DNA of 64,000 nucleotides, from NCBI GenBank assembly GCA_964507025.1, contig CAZDOK010000012.1:39624-103623 (forward strand). The letters are read 5' to 3'. The position numbers and the translations under genes were made by a program. Origin of the DNA: Amarobacter sp964507025 (GTDB lineage: Bacteria; Chloroflexota; Dehalococcoidia; Tepidiformales; Tepidiformaceae). The notes below the pieces were generated by a model. It ran no database searches. It saw nothing but the letters and a program-made list of their open reading frames with translations, and was not told where the DNA came from. This document shows positions 31,456-40,600 of this stretch, one piece after another (the first letter of the stretch is position 1; every line of letters begins with the position of its first letter).

Positions 31456-31860
31456 GTGGACGCGCGGGCGGGAATCACGGCGGCGCACTTCATCCTGTAT
31501 GTCCGAGACCAGGCGGCCGCGGCCGCGTTCTACCGGCGTGTCTTCGGTGAGCCAGCGCTCGACGTGCCCGGCATGACGGAGTTCGCCCTGGCGGAGGGCG
31601 TCGTGCTGGGCCTGATGCCGGAAGCGGGAATTGCGGCGCTCCTTGGCGATACACTGCCGGATCCTTCGGTGGCCAGTGGAGTGCCGAGGGTGGAACTCTA
31701 CCTGAGGGTGGCGGACCCGGCGGGAATGCATGCCCGGGCAGTGCGGGCGGGGGCGCGCGAACTAAGCCCGCTGCTCCCGCGGGACTGGGGCGACGCGGCT
31801 GCGTATTGCCTCGACCCCGACGGGCACGTGCTGGCCTTCGCGCGAGCGATCGCGGGCTGA
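31456..31860 (+). CDS. VOC/glyoxalase-fold protein
   Basis: A 134-residue protein with one vicinal-oxygen-chelate module: AAHFILYVRDQAAAAAFYRR and VFGEPALDVPGMTEFALAEG, then VPRVELYLRVADPAGMHARA and AAAYCLDPDGHVLAFAR. The pattern LDPDGHVLAFA is characteristic. Metal ligands are incomplete, as in resistance-type or small-molecule-binding members. GTG 31456 lies 9 nt after purF, so it is co-transcribed with it. Function unknown. Confidence 0.85.
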   Translation: MDARAGITAAHFILYVRDQAAAAAFYRRVFGEPALDVPGMTEFALAEGVVLGLMPEAGIAALLGDTLPDPSVASGVPRVELYLRVADPAGMHARAVRAGARELSPLLPRDWGDAAAYCLDPDGHVLAFARAIAG

Positions 31861-31862
31861 GG

Positions 31863-32963
31863 TCAGGTCAGGAACTCGGCGGACTCGAGATCGAGGACAG
31901 CTTCCCCGTAGCGGCTGAACATGCGGTCCATGAGCTCGCGGCCGCGGTCGTTCAGGGTCTCGGGGTCGACATCGGCGGCGCCGGTGACCATGTACCCGAT
32001 GAGGACGAGAGCGGCCTTGCGGTAGTCGCGCCAGCAATCCTCGAACGAGTAGCCAATGACGCCCTGGCGGAGGAGCGCCTCGTGGTAGGAGCGAAGCAGA
32101 TCCTCCTGGTTGGCGCGGCGCACCTCAGGGTCGAAGTTGCCGGCAAGGAAGTAGGCGATGTCCCACTGGGGGATGGAGCGGAAGGGGAGCTGCCAGTCGA
32201 TGATGGCGATAGGAGGGTCCTCGGGGCGGTCGCCGAAGAGCATGTTGTCGAGGCGGTAGTCGCCATGGACGAGCGTGACGGCATCGTTCGCGAGGCTGGC
32301 GACGAGGTGCTGGTAGCTGTCAGCGTACGCATCGACGAGACGGCGGATCTCGGGGCCGACCAGGTCGCCGTAGATGGTGTTGAAGGCGGGGATGGCCTGG
32401 CGGAAGGCCATTTCGAGGAAGAGGAAGTAAGGGTCGCCTGCGCCGGGCAGCCAGGGGGCGAACTCATCGAGGCGTGGATTGTTCCACCAGGTTGCGTGGA
32501 GCCCTGCGGCGGCTTCGAGGGCAAGGCGGGCTTCGTCGATGGAGCAGGATGCAAGCTGATTGCCGGGGCGCATGGAGGCGAAGTCTTCGAGGAGGAGGGC
32601 GAAGGTTTCGGTCGCGGCGTCGCCATACTGGTAGTAGCAGGCGGGGATGCGCATGGGGGTTTCGGCAGCGGCGTGTGCGAAGAAGGCGTTCTCGCGCTGG
32701 TAGAGCCCCAGGTTGGTGCCAAGGCGGCGGAAGCCTTCGTTGGCGGTGGGGACCTTGGAGATCACGGACGGCGGGGCATCTGGCGCGGGACGGTCGTAGG
32801 AGAGCCGGAGCCGGGCGACTTCGCCCAGGAACCCGACGCCCTCACCGATCACCTGGATGTCGACGCCAACGACGCGCGCGCCATCCCGGGTGTCGTGATC
32901 GAGGGCGTCGTTGAGCCACTCGGCTGTGATCTCGCTGCTGGTACGCGGGATGGAAAGGGGCAT
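31863..32963 (-). CDS. Aminoglycoside-phosphotransferase-like kinase family protein
   Basis: A 366-residue protein-kinase-fold enzyme. The catalytic loop is VTLVHGDYRLDNMLFGDRPE (Asp and Asn) and the metal-binding Asp is in IAIIDWQLPFR. The ATP lysine is expected in APPSVISKVP. The arrangement matches the APH/ecdysteroid-kinase-like group whose members phosphorylate small alcohols, often found beside acyl-CoA enzymes. Substrate unknown. ATG 32963 has GGAGGATTT upstream. It converges with the VOC gene 2 nt away. Confidence 0.88.
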   Translation of the reverse strand: MPLSIPRTSSEITAEWLNDALDHDTRDGARVVGVDIQVIGEGVGFLGEVARLRLSYDRPAPDAPPSVISKVPTANEGFRRLGTNLGLYQRENAFFAHAAAETPMRIPACYYQYGDAATETFALLLEDFASMRPGNQLASCSIDEARLALEAAAGLHATWWNNPRLDEFAPWLPGAGDPYFLFLEMAFRQAIPAFNTIYGDLVGPEIRRLVDAYADSYQHLVASLANDAVTLVHGDYRLDNMLFGDRPEDPPIAIIDWQLPFRSIPQWDIAYFLAGNFDPEVRRANQEDLLRSYHEALLRQGVIGYSFEDCWRDYRKAALVLIGYMVTGAADVDPETLNDRGRELMDRMFSRYGEAVLDLESAEFLT

Positions 32964-33024
32964 GGTCGAAATCCTCCGGCGCGTGAGGGTGGGGCTAGCC
33001 GGAGCGAAATGGTAATGCGCGACG

Positions 33025-33924
33025 TCATATGCCGCGATGGGGGCGCCTTCGCGGGATCCGGCCACCGGCCTTCGCGAGGCGGCGGCCGAAACGCTCGGTC
33101 CACGTCGGGCGGCGGGCATCGAAGTGGCCGTTGATGGCGGCACGGTAGGGGCCCGCGGTGCGGACGGCATAGGCGCCGAAGCCCTCGTGGCGGAGGGGTT
33201 GCCAGTCTTCGCCATAAGGGGCGACCAGGTGGGTTCGGGTGACGTTGCGCGCGGAGGCGAGGAAGGCGAGGCCAACACCGCTGGAGACCTGCAGGAGGGA
33301 ACGGTTCTCGATGCGGGCCGTGCGGACGAGGCCGTCGAGGAGCTGCGCCAGTTCCCCGGGGGTCGGCAGGCTGGCCGCATCGTCCCGGAGCTCGGCAAGA
33401 GACGTGCGAAGCTCGCGGAGTTCGAGCGGCGGGAGGTCGATGAGGTTGGCGGTGGTGCCGGTGGTCCCTTCGAGGGCGCCGAGGAGGGCATCGACCGACT
33501 GGAAGTGGGTGCCCTCGGCGAGGACACCGGCGTGGGCCAGCTCGGTTTCAAGCGCGCGAAGGTAGGTCTTCGAGCCGTTGAGGATGTCGCTCGCCGCAGC
33601 GAGGAGCCAGAGGGGAGAGAATCCGAAGGCGGCGATGGAGCCGAACTCGACAGCGTTGCCGGCAGCTTTCTTCACGGCCACGCGGCCGGCAGCTTGCTCG
33701 GGTGCGGTCCCGGCTGGTTGTTGTGCTTCGACGCCGCCGACGAGCTCGATGGCTATGCGGAGGAGGTTCTTCGCGGTGACCTCATAGAGGCGAGAGCGGC
33801 GGACCATGCGTGGCACGAGCAGGTGGGCTGTCTCGTGCACGGTGCCGAAGATGCCGGCGGAAAGCGCGCGAATGGCGCGTTCGGGGAGGGACGCGAGGAA
33901 GAGAAGTCGCTCTCTACGGGTCAC
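33025..33924 (-). CDS. Hypothetical protein with amphipathic middle segment
   Basis: A 299-residue protein I do not recognise. It starts with basic and hydrophobic helices (TRRERLLFLASLPERAIRAL), has a hydrophobic stretch FGSIAAFGFSPLWLLAAASD in the middle followed by ILNGSKTYLRALETELAHAG, a Leu/Glu-rich helical region (LPPLELRELRTSLAELRDDA) and an arginine-rich C-terminus. It may associate with the membrane and recalls EcsC-type proteins weakly. GTG 33924 is the most likely start; no ribosome site is evident. Lies upstream of the kinase gene on the same strand, 61 nt apart, and divergent from cysE. Confidence 0.65.
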   Translation of the reverse strand: MTRRERLLFLASLPERAIRALSAGIFGTVHETAHLLVPRMVRRSRLYEVTAKNLLRIAIELVGGVEAQQPAGTAPEQAAGRVAVKKAAGNAVEFGSIAAFGFSPLWLLAAASDILNGSKTYLRALETELAHAGVLAEGTHFQSVDALLGALEGTTGTTANLIDLPPLELRELRTSLAELRDDAASLPTPGELAQLLDGLVRTARIENRSLLQVSSGVGLAFLASARNVTRTHLVAPYGEDWQPLRHEGFGAYAVRTAGPYRAAINGHFDARRPTWTERFGRRLAKAGGRIPRRRPHRGI

Positions 33925-34032
33925 AGGGGGCCAGCCATGGTTCGCGACACGATCGGATCGTAGCGGATTGGGCGGGATGGGCCCTGTCGTGGTCGCTAGT
34001 GGAGTGGTGGAGCATCGCGTAAGGTGGAGCAC

Positions 34033-34722
34033 ATGGGAGTGCTTCAGGAGATCCGGGCGGACATTCGGGCGGCGATGGATCGCGATCCAGCAGCGCGAAG
34101 CGCGCTCGAAGTTGCGCTGTTCTATCCGGGGTTTCACGCCCGGCTGGCGCACCGCCTGGCGAACGCTCTGCACCGGCGGGGGGTGCCGCTGCTGCCTCGC
34201 GGGATCATGCACACGGCGCGCTTTTTCACCGGGATCGAGATTCACCCGGGGGCGACCATCGGGCGGCGGTTCTTCATCGACCACGGCATGGGCGTGGTCA
34301 TCGGCGAGACGGCCGAGATTGGCGATGACGTGATGCTCTACCAGGGAGTGACGCTGGGCGGGACGAGCACCCGCCGCGTGAAGCGGCACCCCACCTTGCG
34401 GGACCGCGTGGTCGTCGGTGCCGGGGCGAAGGTCATCGGCGCGATCGAGGTGGGCGAGAACGCACGTATCGGGGCCGGGAGCGTGGTGGTGACCAACGTG
34501 CCGGCGAATGCGACGGTGGTGGGCGTGCCGGGCCACATCGTGGCGTTCCACGACGATTCGAACGGAGCCATCCAGCGGTTGCCCGACCCGGAGTGGGAGC
34601 GGCTGAACGACCTGGATCGGCGGGTCAAGGAGTTGAATGACCTGGTGGCTCACCTGGAGGAGCACATTGGTGGGCTGCATTCGAACCACCATGCCGAACC
34701 TTCCCAGACTCGGGCCGACTGA
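34033..34722 (+). CDS. cysE: Serine O-acetyltransferase
   Basis: A 229-residue left-handed beta-helix acetyltransferase that converts serine and acetyl-CoA to O-acetylserine for cysteine synthesis. Diagnostic: GIEIHPGATIGRRFFIDHGM, VVIGETAEIGDDVMLYQGVT, LGGTSTRRVKRHPTLRDRVV and GAGAKVIGAIEVGENARIGA. The C-terminal 45 residues form a coiled coil as in the short EpsC-type enzymes. ATG 34033 is chosen (GTG 34024 is in frame). TAAGGT at 34020-34025 lies 7 nt upstream, but GGTGGAG there could also be a ribosome site. No cysK nearby. Confidence 0.95.
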   Translation: MGVLQEIRADIRAAMDRDPAARSALEVALFYPGFHARLAHRLANALHRRGVPLLPRGIMHTARFFTGIEIHPGATIGRRFFIDHGMGVVIGETAEIGDDVMLYQGVTLGGTSTRRVKRHPTLRDRVVVGAGAKVIGAIEVGENARIGAGSVVVTNVPANATVVGVPGHIVAFHDDSNGAIQRLPDPEWERLNDLDRRVKELNDLVAHLEEHIGGLHSNHHAEPSQTRAD

Positions 34723-34729
34723 AGCCCCC

Positions 34730-34891
34730 ATGGAACGGTGGGAGCGAAGGGCGCAGAAACTGGACGCGAAGCGCCGGCGGATGCGGGTGACGGGCCGGGG
34801 CCTGGTCACGACCGAGCCGCTCGCGATCCAGAAGCGGCTGAAGAAGCTCAAGGAAGCTGCCGGGACGCGGCGCACCAGGCGAAAAAAGTAG
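34730..34891 (+). CDS. Small basic protein, 53 residues
   Basis: MERWERRAQKLDAKRRRMRV followed by TGRGLVTTEPLAIQKRLKKL, rich in Arg and Lys and almost fully helical. Short basic proteins of the form M-x-x-WExR..KL..RRxRM are common and unnamed in Chloroflexota. It starts 7 nt after the cysE stop and ends at the terminator hairpin, so it shares the cysE transcript. Nucleic-acid or ribosome binding is plausible from charge alone. An alternative ATG at 34691 overlaps cysE. Confidence 0.6.
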   Translation: MERWERRAQKLDAKRRRMRVTGRGLVTTEPLAIQKRLKKLKEAAGTRRTRRKK

Positions 34892-34920
34892 GGCCGAGAA
34901 CGTCGCGCGTTCCCGGCCCT
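34890..34920. terminator. Bidirectional terminator after cysE unit
   Basis: AGGGCCGAGAACG (34890-34902), 5-nt loop, CGTTCCCGGCCCT (34908-34920), 13 bp with one A-C mismatch. The minus strand continues with ACTTTTTTCGCC, so it mainly serves the converging CAP-domain gene; the plus strand continues CTCGTTGT. Confidence 0.75.
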
Positions 34921-34937
34921 CTCGTTGTCGAGGCGCC

Positions 34938-35837
34938 CTACTGGAGTGGGACGTTGACCCCACGGGTGGCGATGATCCAGTACCGCTGACCGGCGCGGAG
35001 TTCGGGGAGCGTCTGGAGTTTCGGGTCGATGCGGGGGCTCCAACGAAGCCAGGTGTCTGTCGCCTCATCCCAGGCGTAGACGACCGCGATCCAGTTCGAG
35101 ACGCCACGGAAGGCTGCGGCTGGGCTCGCGACCGGGCCGTTCCACGTCACCAGATTGGAGCCCGTGGAGACCGAGAGGCTCGCGCTGGAGACGGACGGGG
35201 GTGGCGGGGCAGCGGGGGCCGGCCGGGCTGATGCCTGGACCACCGGGGTGGGTGGGGGCGGTGGGGCCGGCGTGGGCGTAGGCGGCACCGGCGTCGGCGT
35301 GGGCGCGGCGGGGGTATCGCCGCCGGGGTAGCCGAAGTCAGCGACCCAGTACCAGCCATAGCGGGAGCCTTCGGCGTAGATGCGGGCGATACCGATGGTG
35401 GTGAACTCGCGAGTCAGCATGACCTCTCGGTGCGATGGTGAGGCGATCCAGGCATCGAGGGCCCACTGCGCGTTGGAACGGTTGGTGCCGGCGGCCAGGT
35501 TCTCGCCGCCGGGGACGGAGTAGCCGCAATCGGGCATGCGCTGCCAGGGGGAGCGTCCGAGCGAGTCGTTGTGGGCGAGGCCGGAGCGCTTCGCCAGGTC
35601 GTACGCCATCCACGTGGCTGCACGATTCAGCGCCGGGGACGAGGTAAGCGCGGGCGCGTTGTTCCGGGCGCGATAGTCGTTGAGGAGGCGGATGAAGGCC
35701 TGCTCCTCGCTATCAACGGCCAGGTCGTCGACATCACAGTTCGCAAGGGCGTGGGCTGTGGTGGGCCGATCCACAGTCCACGAGATGGCGCTCAGCGCGA
35801 CAACGGCAACGAGCGCCCATGAGAGTTTCCGCAACAC
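34938..35837 (-). CDS. Secreted CAP-domain (SCP/PR1-like) protein
   Basis: A 299-residue exported protein: signal peptide (LRKLSWALVAVVALSAISWT), CAP domain with AFIRLLNDYRARNNAPALTS, LAHNDSLGRSPWQRMPDCGY, GENLAAGTNRSNAQWALDAW and MLTREFTTIGIARIYAEGSR, a Pro/Thr linker of about 45 residues, and a C-terminal beta domain (SNLVTWNGPVASPAAAFRGV) seen in other Chloroflexota surface proteins. Bacterial CAP proteins act at the cell surface with unclear roles. GTG 35837 has GGAGGA upstream. Stands alone. Confidence 0.88.
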   Translation of the reverse strand: MLRKLSWALVAVVALSAISWTVDRPTTAHALANCDVDDLAVDSEEQAFIRLLNDYRARNNAPALTSSPALNRAATWMAYDLAKRSGLAHNDSLGRSPWQRMPDCGYSVPGGENLAAGTNRSNAQWALDAWIASPSHREVMLTREFTTIGIARIYAEGSRYGWYWVADFGYPGGDTPAAPTPTPVPPTPTPAPPPPPTPVVQASARPAPAAPPPPSVSSASLSVSTGSNLVTWNGPVASPAAAFRGVSNWIAVVYAWDEATDTWLRWSPRIDPKLQTLPELRAGQRYWIIATRGVNVPLQ

Positions 35838-35976
35838 TGCATCCTCCCGGGGGCCACCGAAATGACCCTAGGAGGGGGAGCAGGTTGGAACGACCGGGAT
35901 ATCCCCTATTTGTTGTAAACGGACGGCAAAAAGTTAGAGCTTCGTATGAGTCGGGGGAGCAGGAAGGGAGTGCTGG

Positions 35977-36927
35977 TCAGGTATCGAGGTGTTCGAAGGC
36001 GACCGCGGCCGCGCCGAGGAGGCCGGCATGGCCGCCGAGCTCGCTCAGGCGGATGAGGGTGCCAGCAGCGGGGCCGTAGGCGAGGGAGTACATGGCCTCG
36101 CGGGCTGGGCCGAGGAACATCTCGCCCATGGAGAGGAGGCCGCCGCTGAGGGTGACCAGATCGGGGTTGAGGACGTTGACCAGGCTGCCGAGGGCGAGAC
36201 CAAGCAGGTGGCCGCCATGGCGGATCTCGGCCTCGCAGAGGGTATCGCCGCGGGCGGCGGCGGCAGCGAGGTGGGCGGCTGTGGGCGGACCCCCGGCGGC
36301 GATTTCGGCGAGGATGGGCGACTTGCCCTGCTGGATGAGCCGCCTGGCGCGTTCGGCGAAGGCGACGCCGCTGACCATGGCCTCGAGACAGCCGCGGGAG
36401 CCGCAGTTACAACGGGGACCGGCGGGGTTGAGGATGATGTGCCCGATTTCGCCGGCGAGGCCCCTGGCGCCGCGGTAGAGGCGACGATCGATGACGATGC
36501 CGCCGCCGATGCCTGTGCCCAGGGTGGCGTGGAGGAGATGGCGGGTTCCCCGGCCGGCGCCGAAGCGGAACTCGCCAAGGGCGGCGGCGCTGGCGTCGTT
36601 TTCGATGTAGGCGGGGATCCCGAGGCGCTCGGCAACCGGGACGGTGAGCACCAGGTTCCGGAAGCCCGGGATGTTGGGTGCGACGATGACCTTCCCTTCC
36701 TCGGCGTTGATGAGGCCAGCGGTGGCGATGCAGGCGGCTGCCGGGGATTCGCCCGAGGCGGCGACAGTGCCGGCCAGGAGCTCGATCACCCGGGTAACGA
36801 TCGCCTGGGGCGTCGCCTCGGCGGGGGTGGGGTGGTCGTCGCGGTGGAGGATGGTCCCGTCTTCGGTGACGATGGCAGCGCGGAGGTGGGTGCCGCCGAA
36901 GTCGGCTCCGAGGACGGTACGCGTCAT
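35977..36927 (-). CDS. glk: ROK-family glucokinase
   Basis: A 316-residue sugar kinase. The ATP phosphate motif is VLGADFGGTHLRAAIV, the sugar site ENDASAAALGEFRFGAGRGT, the second phosphate motif ATLGTGIGGGIVID, and the ROK zinc motif GPRCNCGSRGCLEAMVSG (CxCGxxGCxE) with GEIGHIIL before it. The family phosphorylates glucose or mannose at C6. TAAAGT (36934-36939) lies 6 nt before ATG 36927, another leaderless start. Divergent from the PPOX gene. Confidence 0.93.
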   Translation of the reverse strand: MTRTVLGADFGGTHLRAAIVTEDGTILHRDDHPTPAEATPQAIVTRVIELLAGTVAASGESPAAACIATAGLINAEEGKVIVAPNIPGFRNLVLTVPVAERLGIPAYIENDASAAALGEFRFGAGRGTRHLLHATLGTGIGGGIVIDRRLYRGARGLAGEIGHIILNPAGPRCNCGSRGCLEAMVSGVAFAERARRLIQQGKSPILAEIAAGGPPTAAHLAAAAARGDTLCEAEIRHGGHLLGLALGSLVNVLNPDLVTLSGGLLSMGEMFLGPAREAMYSLAYGPAAGTLIRLSELGGHAGLLGAAAVAFEHLDT

Positions 36928-36964
36928 GCGCTCACTTTAGCGAAGGCGGGCGCCAAGACGAAGC

Positions 36965-37435
36965 GTGAGAGTTGCGAAGGCGGGCCGCGTCCGTCAGGCT
37001 CGCGGAGTGTTCGAACAGTGGCAGCGCTCATTGCTCGAGGAGTGCCGGGTGGGGCGACTGGGGACGATCGCCGGGGATGGGCGACCCCGGCTCGTCCCAG
37101 TGTGCTATGCCTTGAGTGGCGATTCGGTGGTGATGGCGGTCGATGAGAAGCCGAAGCGGGGCGGGAAACTCGCACGGCTGAGGGACATCGAGCGGGACCC
37201 ACGGGTGACCCTGTTGGTCGACCGGTACGAGGATGAGTGGACGCGGCTCGCGTGGGTACGGATCGCGGGACTGGCGACGGTGCTGGAGCGTGGCGGAGAG
37301 CATCCAGTGGCGCTCGAAGCGCTACGCGCGCGGTACCCGCAGTACGGGAGCATGGGGCTGGAAGCGTTACCGCTGATCGTGATTACCCCGGAACGGGTGG
37401 TGGGCTGGCGGTGGGGCGGAGATGCGGGAACCTAG
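36965..37435 (+). CDS. PPOX-class F420-dependent oxidoreductase (TIGR03668-like)
   Basis: A 156-residue split-barrel flavin/deazaflavin protein. GRLGTIAGDGRPRLVPVCYA, VVMAVDEKPKRGGKLARLRD, RVTLLVDRYEDEWTRLAWVR and ALEALRARYPQYGSMGLEAL match the TIGR03668 group that uses F420H2. Reaction unknown. GTG 36965 gives the full length; GTG 37007 is an alternative that begins closer to the family start. Divergent from the glucokinase gene. Confidence 0.85.
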   Translation: MRVAKAGRVRQARGVFEQWQRSLLEECRVGRLGTIAGDGRPRLVPVCYALSGDSVVMAVDEKPKRGGKLARLRDIERDPRVTLLVDRYEDEWTRLAWVRIAGLATVLERGGEHPVALEALRARYPQYGSMGLEALPLIVITPERVVGWRWGGDAGT

Positions 37436-37608
37436 CGGGCGGGCATGGAGCGCCCGCGACTGGCCCGATACCACAGCCAGGCCAGCACAACGCTACCGGC
37501 GACGATGAGCGCCAGTTCGACTGACCCAAACGCCCCGAGCGCCGTTCCGACTATCGTCATCAGTACGACGAGCAGCACGACACGCCAGGCCACACTCAGG
37601 ATTGCCAT
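37432..37608 (-). CDS. Small membrane protein coupled to helicase gene
   Basis: A 58-residue protein with two hydrophobic segments (ILSVAWRVVLLVVLMTIVGT and VELALIVAGSVVLAWLWY) and a basic tail (RASRGRSMPAR). Its ATG shares one base with the stop of the helicase-nuclease gene (TGATG), so it is translated as a coupled second cistron. No family recognised. In a defence setting a small two-helix protein could be a membrane effector, but it could equally be a bystander. Confidence 0.65.
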   Translation of the reverse strand: MAILSVAWRVVLLVVLMTIVGTALGAFGSVELALIVAGSVVLAWLWYRASRGRSMPAR

Positions 37609-40600
37609 CAGGTCCCGACCGCCGCGCGGTAGCGTTCGAGGATGCGCTGGACCTCGGCTTCGGGGTCCCGGAACCAGGCGGGGGCGTGGACGCGGTGGAC
37701 CTGCCAGCCCATGCGCTTGAGGACGCCGATATGGCCGAGGTCGCGGTCCCGGCAGGCGGGGGCGTTGAAGTACATGGGGCCGTCGCATTCGACGGCGAGC
37801 ACGAAGCGTTCGGGGTCTTCCGGGTGGCGAACGGCGATATCGACGCGGTAGCCGCCGACGCCGACCTGGGTGGCGCACTGGAGGCCCCGGGCTTCGAGAG
37901 CGGCGCGGACGACGTGCTCGAAGGGGCGAGGGGGCGCCGCCGCGGTCACGGGTGTTGCGGGAAGAGCCGCGGGACCGCGTTCGGCGTAGTCGAGATAGTC
38001 GCGCAGGCGGAGGGTGCCGGTGGAGGAGGTACGGGCGGGGTCGATATCGCCGGAACGGATCGAGGAGACGACGACGGTCTTCCACTTGGCGCGGGTGACG
38101 GCGACGTTGAGGCGGCGCTCGCCCTTTTCCTGGCCGAGGGGACCAAAGTTGAGGATCATGCGGCCGTCGGCATCCTTGCCGTAGCCGACGCTGAGGATCA
38201 TAACATCGGACTCGTCACCCTGGACGGTTTCGAGGTTGCGGACGAGTCCGCCGGAATCGAGCCAGCGGCGGACGGCCGCATCGCCGGAAGCAGCCTGTTC
38301 GAGCTGCTGGACGATCTCCTGCTGCTGGGCGATGGACATCGCGGTGATGGCGACCTGCTTCTGGAAGTCGGAGGCCTGCAGCTCCGCGCGGAGGACATCG
38401 AGCGCGCGGACGGCCTCGGCGGGATTGGAGCGGGTACCCCCGCGGCCATAGATGGCATCCGCGACAAGCTCGAAGCGGACGCCAGACTCGGGCCGGTCGC
38501 CCCAGGCATCGGGGAAGGCGATGAGCCGGCCATCGTAGAAGAAGACGTTGGAGAAGGCGATGAGGGACTCATCGCGAGAGCGGTAGTGGGCGCGGAGCAT
38601 GGTGGAGGGAAGGAGCGGGGCAGCCTCATCGAGGATGCTCTCGAAGGTGATCTCCTCTTCCTCGGGGCCATCGGGGGCGAAGGCGGCGATCTCCTTGTTG
38701 AAGAAGTTGGTCGGGGGCATCTGGCGGGAGTCCCCCACGATGATGGCCTGGGGGGCAAGGCTGAGGGCCACGACCATATCGGGCGTGGGGATCATGCTCG
38801 CTTCATCGACGATGACCGCGTCGAACTGGTAGGTGTTGCCGTCTTCGTGGCAGAGGTACTGGGCGGCAGCGAGCGGGCTCATGAAGAGGGCTGGCTTGAG
38901 CGATTGGATGGCCTCGCGCGCGTTACCGAGCATGGTGCGCAGCGCGGGGCGGCGCTTCGCCCGGGCGTACTTGACCAGGGGGGCCATGATGGCGTTGTTG
39001 ACGCTGCGGGGGCGGCGGGCGCGAACCTCGGCGAGGACGGCCGAGCGGGCCCAGCCGATCATCTCGCCATCGAGCCGTGCGAAGGAGTCAACCAGGCGCT
39101 GGTGCTGGTCGGGTGTGAGTCCGAGGTCGCCCTGGAGCGCATGGCGCGCCCAGGCTGCGTAGATGGACGCGCGCATGACAGCCTCGAGCTGGCCGTGGGT
39201 CGACGGATCGGCCAGCAGCGAGACGGCTGCGGCGCGCATGCCCAGCGGTTCGAGACGTGCGAGCACCGCGGCGATTTCGGTGGCGACCGGGAGGGCATCG
39301 ATGTCCGCCAGGAGGGCGGTGGCCCAGGCGGAGATGTCGCCGATGGGAGCCGAGGACGGGGCGGCCGCGGCGAAGGCATCGGCGGCGATGGCGAAGGCTC
39401 CCGCGAGGGCGGCTTCGACGTCGTGGAGGGACGCCGCCGCGGTTGCCTCGGCGTGGGTCTCGCGGTACCCAGCCGCCAGGAACTGCTTCAGGTGGCCGCG
39501 GGCCGAATAGAAGGCGGGATCCAGGAAGCGGAGGAATGAGCCGGACTTCCTGCGGTAGATGGCGACCCGCTCCAGGTAGGCTGCGAGATCGCCGACAGCC
39601 GCAGGCGTGAGGGCAGCAGCGGGCGGGAGGGAGGGACCCAGGACAGGTCCCGCGATGGGTTCGAGGCGCGGGCTGGCGGAGGCGAGCGTCTCGAGGGCGG
39701 AACGGAGCCGGGCCTGCTGGTCCGGGTCGCAGGAAGTCCAGCGGAGGGCAGACCAGGGGCCGGCCATCAGGGCGAGTTCGGCGGGCTTGAATGCGTCGAG
39801 GGACTTCGCCTCATCGAGGACATCATCGAGCCAGAAGCGGCCGAGGTTGTCGATGGCCGGGATATCGGCGACATCCCGGCGGTTGGGCGCGAGCTGGATG
39901 GCGGTGCCGATGACATCGTACGTAGACGTCCAGCCGCTTTCGCCGAGGGGGCGGGAGAGAGCGGCGGCGTAGGCGTTCAGGCGCTGGCGGATTTCGCCGT
40001 AGCGCTGGGGCAACGCGGGGTCGGGCGGGGGGAGGGGAGAGCCAGCATCGAGGGTATCGATGATCTCCTTGATGACCTGGGCCTTGGCGTCGGCCCGGCT
40101 TTTCGCGCCGGCGTTGGCGGCGAGGTGGAGGCAGGCTTCGGCGAGGCCGGCCTTCGCGAGGTTTTCGAGGACGACCTCGCGGGCGACGCGTTTTTCGGCG
40201 ACGAAGAGGACGCGGCGCCCCTGGGCCATGAGCTCCGCGATGATATTGGTGATGGTCTGGCTCTTGCCGGTGCCGGGAGGACCTTCGATGACGAAGCTCT
40301 GCCCCGCCGCGGCCATGCCGACGGCCTCGAGCTGGTAGGCATCGGCATCGACGACGAGGCGAAGGGAACCGGGCGGGTAGCGGAGGTCGACCGGCTGGGC
40401 GGCGGGCTCCGCGGCCGCGGGCGGGAGTGGCTCATCGCCGGCGATGGCATGGAGGAGGGGGTGGGCGGCGAGGCGGTGGAGCGATCGGTCGATCTCTTCG
40501 ACCATGGCGAGCTTGGCGAAGGCGAAGACATCGACGACGGGGCCGTCCTCGTCGACGACCCATCCGTCCTGTTTGGCGACAGCGCTGCGAACGGCATCGA

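Noticed and set aside
37602..39539. 645-codon plus-strand open frame inside the helicase gene
   Set aside because: GC-rich antisense artefact with extreme Gly/Asp/Glu content; the minus-strand gene has full helicase and nuclease motifs.
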